From: Actinomycetota bacterium
GTDB taxonomy: Bacteria > Actinomycetota > Aquicultoria > Subteraquimicrobiales > UBA9087
Direction: 5' to 3'
Length of the DNA: 8,611 bases
NCBI GenBank assembly: GCA_003491635.1
Contig: DNCG01000108.1
Coordinates: 1 to 8,611, forward strand
Position numbers and translations under genes: made by a program. The first letter of the stretch is position 1. Each line of letters starts with the position of its first letter. Below the pieces are notes generated by a model. That model did not search any database, was not told the origin of the DNA, and was given only the letters and a program-made list of their open reading frames with translations. This document shows positions 5,199 to 8,611 of the stretch, one piece after another.

Positions 5199-7663
5199 AC
5201 CTCACTCTCGCCCGCAGGAGTGGTTACTTTCTCACCTTCTTTGACGCAGAAATCAATCTTCCTTCTTTTCACATCCACCATTATCTTCTGGCCAGGGGTA
5301 AATCGCCTGGCCAAGAGGGCCTCCGAAAGCGGATCCTCCACCAATCGCTGAATGGCTCTTCTTAAAGGTCGAGCCCCAAGGGTGGGATCATATCCCTCCT
5401 CCACCAGGAACTCCCTGGCGGCATCCGAGAGCTCGATCTCCATGCCCTGCTCTTCAAGCCGAGTTCGCAAGCGCTGGAACATGAGATCGACTATGGTCTT
5501 GATCTCCTCTCTGGTCAACTCCCTGAAGACTATCACCTCATCCACTCGATTCAAGAATTCGGGGCGGAAGGTTCGTTTGAGCTCACCGATCACCTTTTCC
5601 TTCATATCATTGTAAGAGAGAGTCTCCCCAGTCTCCTTGGTGAAACCAAGGGGTGCGGCCTTCCGTATGTACTGAGCGCCAATATTTGAGGTCATAATAA
5701 CGATGGTATTCTTGAAATCGACGGTGTGCCCCTGAGCATCGGTTAACCGCCCGTCCTCCAAGATTTGCAGCAAGATGTTAAAAACATCGGGATGAGCCTT
5801 CTCTATTTCGTCAAAGAGGATCACGGAATATGGTCTTCTCCTCACCGCTTCGGTGAGTTGCCCCCCCTCCTCGTGTCCAATATAGCCAGGAGGCGAACCG
5901 ATCAAGCGAGAGACGGTGTGCTTCTCCATATATTCGGACATATCTATCTGAATGAGCGCATCCTCGTCTCCGAAGAGATACTCGGCCAGGGTGCGAGCGA
6001 GCTCGGTCTTTCCCACACCTGAAGGACCGAGAAAGATGAAGGAACCGGTTGGACGTTTGGGATCCTTCAAGCCAGCGCGGGTTCTCCTGATGGCATTGGA
6101 AACGGCCTTGACGGCCTCACCCTGGCTCACGACCCGTTTGTGAAGAGCCTTCTCCATACGCAGGAGCTTGGCCGTCTCCTCCTCGGTCAGCCTGACGATG
6201 GGGATACCCGTCCACGCTGAGACGATCTGGGCGATTTCGTCCTCCGTGACCTTCATCCGACGCCTCTTCTCGGGAGCTTTCCAGCTCTCCTCCGCAGACT
6301 TCTTCTCGGCGAGGAGACCTCTCTCCTTATCCCGCAAGCTCGCAGCCCTCTCGAACTCCTGCGCCTCGATGGCGGCTTCCTTCTCCCGCCGAACAGCCTG
6401 TATTTTTTCCTCCAAATCCTTTAGATCGGGGGGAGCGGTCATGCTCCTTATCCTCACCCTCGAAGCAGCCTCATCCACCAGATCTATGGCCTTGTCTGGA
6501 AGGAACCTATCGGATATGTAGCGGTCAGCCAGGTTAGCAGCGGTGACAATCGCCTCATCGGTTATGGTAACCTTATGATGAGCTTCGTAGCGATCTCGCA
6601 ACCCCTTCAAGATATCGATGGTCTGGGAAACCGTTGGCTCCCCCACCAGGATGGGTTGAAATCTCCTCTCCAGAGCGGCATCCTTTTCCACATGTTTGCG
6701 ATATTCATCCAGGGTGGTAGCACCGATCGTCTGGAGCTCTCCCCTGGCCAAGGCCGGTTTGAGGATACTCGCCGCATCGATGGCCCCCTCCGCCGCTCCA
6801 GCTCCGACGAGATTATGCATCTCATCAACAAAGAGGATGATGTCACCTCGCCCTCTTATCTCCTTCATCACCTTCTTCAGTCGTTCTTCAAACTCCCCTC
6901 TATACTTGGAGCCGGCAACTAGAGCTCCCAAATCAAGAGTGTAAATCTGTTTATCCTTCAGAAGTTCGGGAATCTCTCCCACGGCTATCCGCTGGGCCAG
7001 GCCCTCGACGACAGCGGTCTTACCCACACCCGGTTCACCAATAAGCACAGGATTGTTCTTAGTGCGGCGAGAGAGTATCTGCATCACCCGCTCGATCTCC
7101 TTCTCCCTGCCAATGACCGGATCAAGCTTACCCTCGTGAGCCAACCTAGTCAGATTCCTCCCGAACTCGTCCAAAAGAGAGCTCTGCATCTTGCCTTTCT
7201 TCTTTTCCTCCAAGATCTTGCCGGGATAGCCCCCGCCCAGCAGCTGAACAACCTGACCCCTGACCGCTTCTAAATCCGCCCCCAGGTTTGAGAGGACGCG
7301 AGCGGCCACGCCCTCCCCCTCCCTGAGCAATCCCAGAAGGATGTGTTCCGTGCCGATATAATTGTGGCCGAGCTGTAAAGCCTCCCTCAAGGAGAGTTCA
7401 AAAACCTTCCTCGCCCGTGGGGTGAAGGGAATATGTCCAACAATCTGGGTAGTACCTTTACCGACAATGTCCTCAACCTGAGAACGTACATCATCCAAGC
7501 TGATATTCAGGTTCTCCAAAACCTTGGCGGCCACACCCTCTTCTTCCCGGATGAGACCGAGGAGCAAATGCTCCGTCCCCAGATAGTTGTGGTTGAGCAT
7601 GCGGGCTTCCTCTTGTGCGTAGACCACCACCCGCCGTGCTCTTTCGGTGAATCGCTCAAACAT
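5195..7663 (-). CDS. clpC: ATP-dependent Clp protease ATP-binding subunit ClpC
   Basis: ClpC is the Hsp100 AAA+ unfoldase that threads substrates into ClpP. The 822 residues are of normal length. Two Clp-N repeats occupy about 1-145; each has a GTEH(L/I)LLGL motif, with E31 and E106 in the places known in B. subtilis ClpC to hold phosphoarginine. NBD1 has Walker A GEPGVGKT (209-216), Walker B FVDE (278-281) and the pore-loop tyrosine in GSKYRGEF (251-258). The coiled M domain with a UVR-like stretch (about 410-460, AIEAQEFERAASLRDKE) follows. NBD2 has Walker A GPSGVGKT (546-553), Walker B ILFDE (615-619), pore loop GYIG (593-596), the ClpP-docking LGF (672-674) and GARPLRRAI (763-771). GGAGG stands seven bases before the ATG. 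It sits between mcsB, which makes the phosphoarginine mark, and radA, which it overlaps by four bases. Confidence 0.98.
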   Translation of the reverse strand: MFERFTERARRVVVYAQEEARMLNHNYLGTEHLLLGLIREEEGVAAKVLENLNISLDDVRSQVEDIVGKGTTQIVGHIPFTPRARKVFELSLREALQLGHNYIGTEHILLGLLREGEGVAARVLSNLGADLEAVRGQVVQLLGGGYPGKILEEKKKGKMQSSLLDEFGRNLTRLAHEGKLDPVIGREKEIERVMQILSRRTKNNPVLIGEPGVGKTAVVEGLAQRIAVGEIPELLKDKQIYTLDLGALVAGSKYRGEFEERLKKVMKEIRGRGDIILFVDEMHNLVGAGAAEGAIDAASILKPALARGELQTIGATTLDEYRKHVEKDAALERRFQPILVGEPTVSQTIDILKGLRDRYEAHHKVTITDEAIVTAANLADRYISDRFLPDKAIDLVDEAASRVRIRSMTAPPDLKDLEEKIQAVRREKEAAIEAQEFERAASLRDKERGLLAEKKSAEESWKAPEKRRRMKVTEDEIAQIVSAWTGIPIVRLTEEETAKLLRMEKALHKRVVSQGEAVKAVSNAIRRTRAGLKDPKRPTGSFIFLGPSGVGKTELARTLAEYLFGDEDALIQIDMSEYMEKHTVSRLIGSPPGYIGHEEGGQLTEAVRRRPYSVILFDEIEKAHPDVFNILLQILEDGRLTDAQGHTVDFKNTIVIMTSNIGAQYIRKAAPLGFTKETGETLSYNDMKEKVIGELKRTFRPEFLNRVDEVIVFRELTREEIKTIVDLMFQRLRTRLEEQGMEIELSDAAREFLVEEGYDPTLGARPLRRAIQRLVEDPLSEALLARRFTPGQKIMVDVKRRKIDFCVKEGEKVTTPAGESEV

Positions 7664-7695
7664 CTATCTTCCTCCGATTTAGATATCGCAACTTA

Positions 7696-7724
7696 ATTGT
7701 CGCCCGTGAAATGGTCCCTGTCAA
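7696..7724 (-). promoter_or_regulatory. Possible internal promoter for clpC overlapping the mcsB stop
   Basis: On the minus strand a perfect TTGACA (7724-7719) containing the mcsB TGA is followed by a 17-base spacer and GACAAT (7701-7696, four of six consensus bases). The -10 lacks the important first T, so this is weak. It could give clpC, radA and disA expression independent of the upstream stress promoter. Confidence 0.3.
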
Positions 7725-8611
7725 CTACCCTGAAGACTCAACCTCTCCTTGATCAGACTGGCTCGAGCAATATCCTGCTCCTCTTCGGGAAGACTTCTCT
7801 TGATGAAATTTTGTAGATGAGCCGGCCTAACGAGAAACATCAACTCGTTCAAGTCGATCCCATCGAAGGACGGTAAAAGACCCGTCTCCACACCCAATCT
7901 CAGGGTGGACAATAGGTCGATGGCTTCCTCAAAGGAGACCTTCTTGGCATAACTCAAGATACCCAAGGCCCTATAGACCCCGTCCAGGGCTCCCATCTCA
8001 TCATCCTTGAGTAAAATCTTTCGGGCCTTCTCTTCCTCCTTCACCACTTCCCTGCACACTTCACTCAGGACGGTGATTATCTCTTCCTCCGCTTCGCCCA
8101 AGGTTATCTGATTCGAAATCTGGTAGAGATTGCCCAGAGCACGCGTTCCCTCCCCAAAGAGACCACGCACAGCCGTTCCCCGTTCGGAGAGAAAATCGAC
8201 CACTCCTCTCATTCGCTTGGCCATGACCAACCCCGGCAGATGCATCATCACCGAGGCTCTCATAGCGGTTCCCACATTCGTCGGACAAGCGGTAAGATAT
8301 CCCCAATTCTCCAAAAAAGCAAAATCCAGATGCACGCTCAAACGCTCGTCGATCTCGTCCACCACCCGCTTAGTCTCAAGAAGCTGAAGCCCGGACAGAA
8401 GAGATTGGATCCGGAGATGATCCTCCTCGTTTACCATTATGCTTACTTGTCCATCGTGGGAGAGCACCACGGCCCGCCCTTTACCCCCGGCACTAAAATC
8501 CGGGCTGATGAGATGCTCCTCCAATAGCATCAGCCTATCCAAGAGGGAAAGTTCTTCCAGGGGAATAAAGGTGAACTCCTTTAAAGCAGGGTCGTTAACC
8601 ACAACGTCCCC
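7721..8611 (-). CDS. mcsB: Protein-arginine kinase McsB (5' end cut off by window edge)
   Basis: McsB phosphorylates arginines on misfolded proteins and on the CtsR repressor, marking them for ClpC-ClpP. It has a phosphagen-kinase fold. The C-terminal 296 residues are present and the frame is open to the right edge; about 60 N-terminal residues are missing (family about 355), so the GTG at 8602 is internal. Counting from the edge: SIMVNEEDHLRIQ (57-69), TACPTNVGTAMRASVM (107-122) with the kinase Cys at 109, RGLFGEG (149-155), QISNQITLGEAEEE (164-177) and LRLG (237-240). The allosteric phosphoarginine pocket motif RDxxRA reads QDIARA here. clpC starts 57 bases downstream of its stop. mcsA and ctsR would be expected just upstream, outside the window. 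Confidence 0.96.
   Translation of the reverse strand, partial: GDVVVNDPALKEFTFIPLEELSLLDRLMLLEEHLISPDFSAGGKGRAVVLSHDGQVSIMVNEEDHLRIQSLLSGLQLLETKRVVDEIDERLSVHLDFAFLENWGYLTACPTNVGTAMRASVMMHLPGLVMAKRMRGVVDFLSERGTAVRGLFGEGTRALGNLYQISNQITLGEAEEEIITVLSEVCREVVKEEEKARKILLKDDEMGALDGVYRALGILSYAKKVSFEEAIDLLSTLRLGVETGLLPSFDGIDLNELMFLVRPAHLQNFIKRSLPEEEQDIARASLIKERLSLQGS

Noticed and set aside
8600..8602. GTG at 8602 as the start of mcsB
   Set aside because: The frame stays open to the window edge, the protein would lack the N-terminal part of the kinase, and there is no ribosome site visible. It is an internal valine codon.

Overview
The window is a tightly packed stretch of chromosome from a Gram-positive-type bacterium. 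Seven of its eight genes lie on the minus strand, and both edges cut through a gene. Read 5' to 3' on the minus strand (right to left) the order is mcsB (5' end cut off), clpC, radA, disA, then a small plus-strand gene, carD, yacL and ispD (3' end cut off). The block mcsB-clpC-radA-disA-yacL-ispD is the classic Bacillota arrangement, as in Bacillus subtilis. A CarD-family gene just before yacL/ispD is common in clostridial and actinobacterial relatives. Medium G+C, frequent GTG starts and strong GGAGG-type ribosome sites fit a thermophilic or subsurface clostridial lineage, or a deep-branching actinobacterial one. The sequence alone does not settle which. McsB favours Bacillota or a close neighbour.

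Region by region. From 5195 to 8611 is a protein quality-control pair: McsB marks proteins with phosphoarginine, and ClpC is the Hsp100 unfoldase whose N-terminal domain reads that mark and feeds ClpP. From 2760 to 5198 is a genome-integrity pair: RadA, a RecA-like branch-migration helicase, and DisA, a DNA-scanning c-di-AMP synthase. clpC and radA overlap by ATGA, and disA begins on the base after the radA stop, so these three are probably translationally coupled. From 1 to 2170 is a second minus-strand unit: carD (RNA polymerase-binding regulator), yacL (membrane PIN-TRAM protein) and ispD (MEP isoprenoid pathway), the last two overlapping by 8 bases.

Between the two units (2308-2703) sits the one plus-strand gene, a 131-residue protein with a CxC and a CxxC pair and a MazG-like C-terminal helix. 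Its promoter is near-ideal (TTGACA, 18 bases, TATAAT). The 137-base divergent region it shares with carD carries a perfect 15-base palindrome over the -35 box, a perfect 9-base tandem repeat in the promoter spacer, and an inverted copy of TTGACAAGG next to the carD -10. This is the densest unexplained regulatory signal in the window.

No mobile elements, CRISPR arrays, tRNA or rRNA genes were seen, and no stretch over 300 bases lacks a gene. Nothing here amounts to a wholly new system. The points most worth checking are the divergent carD promoter region, the small Cys-rich protein, the altered RDxxRA motif of McsB, and an insertion in the IspD nucleotide-binding loop.
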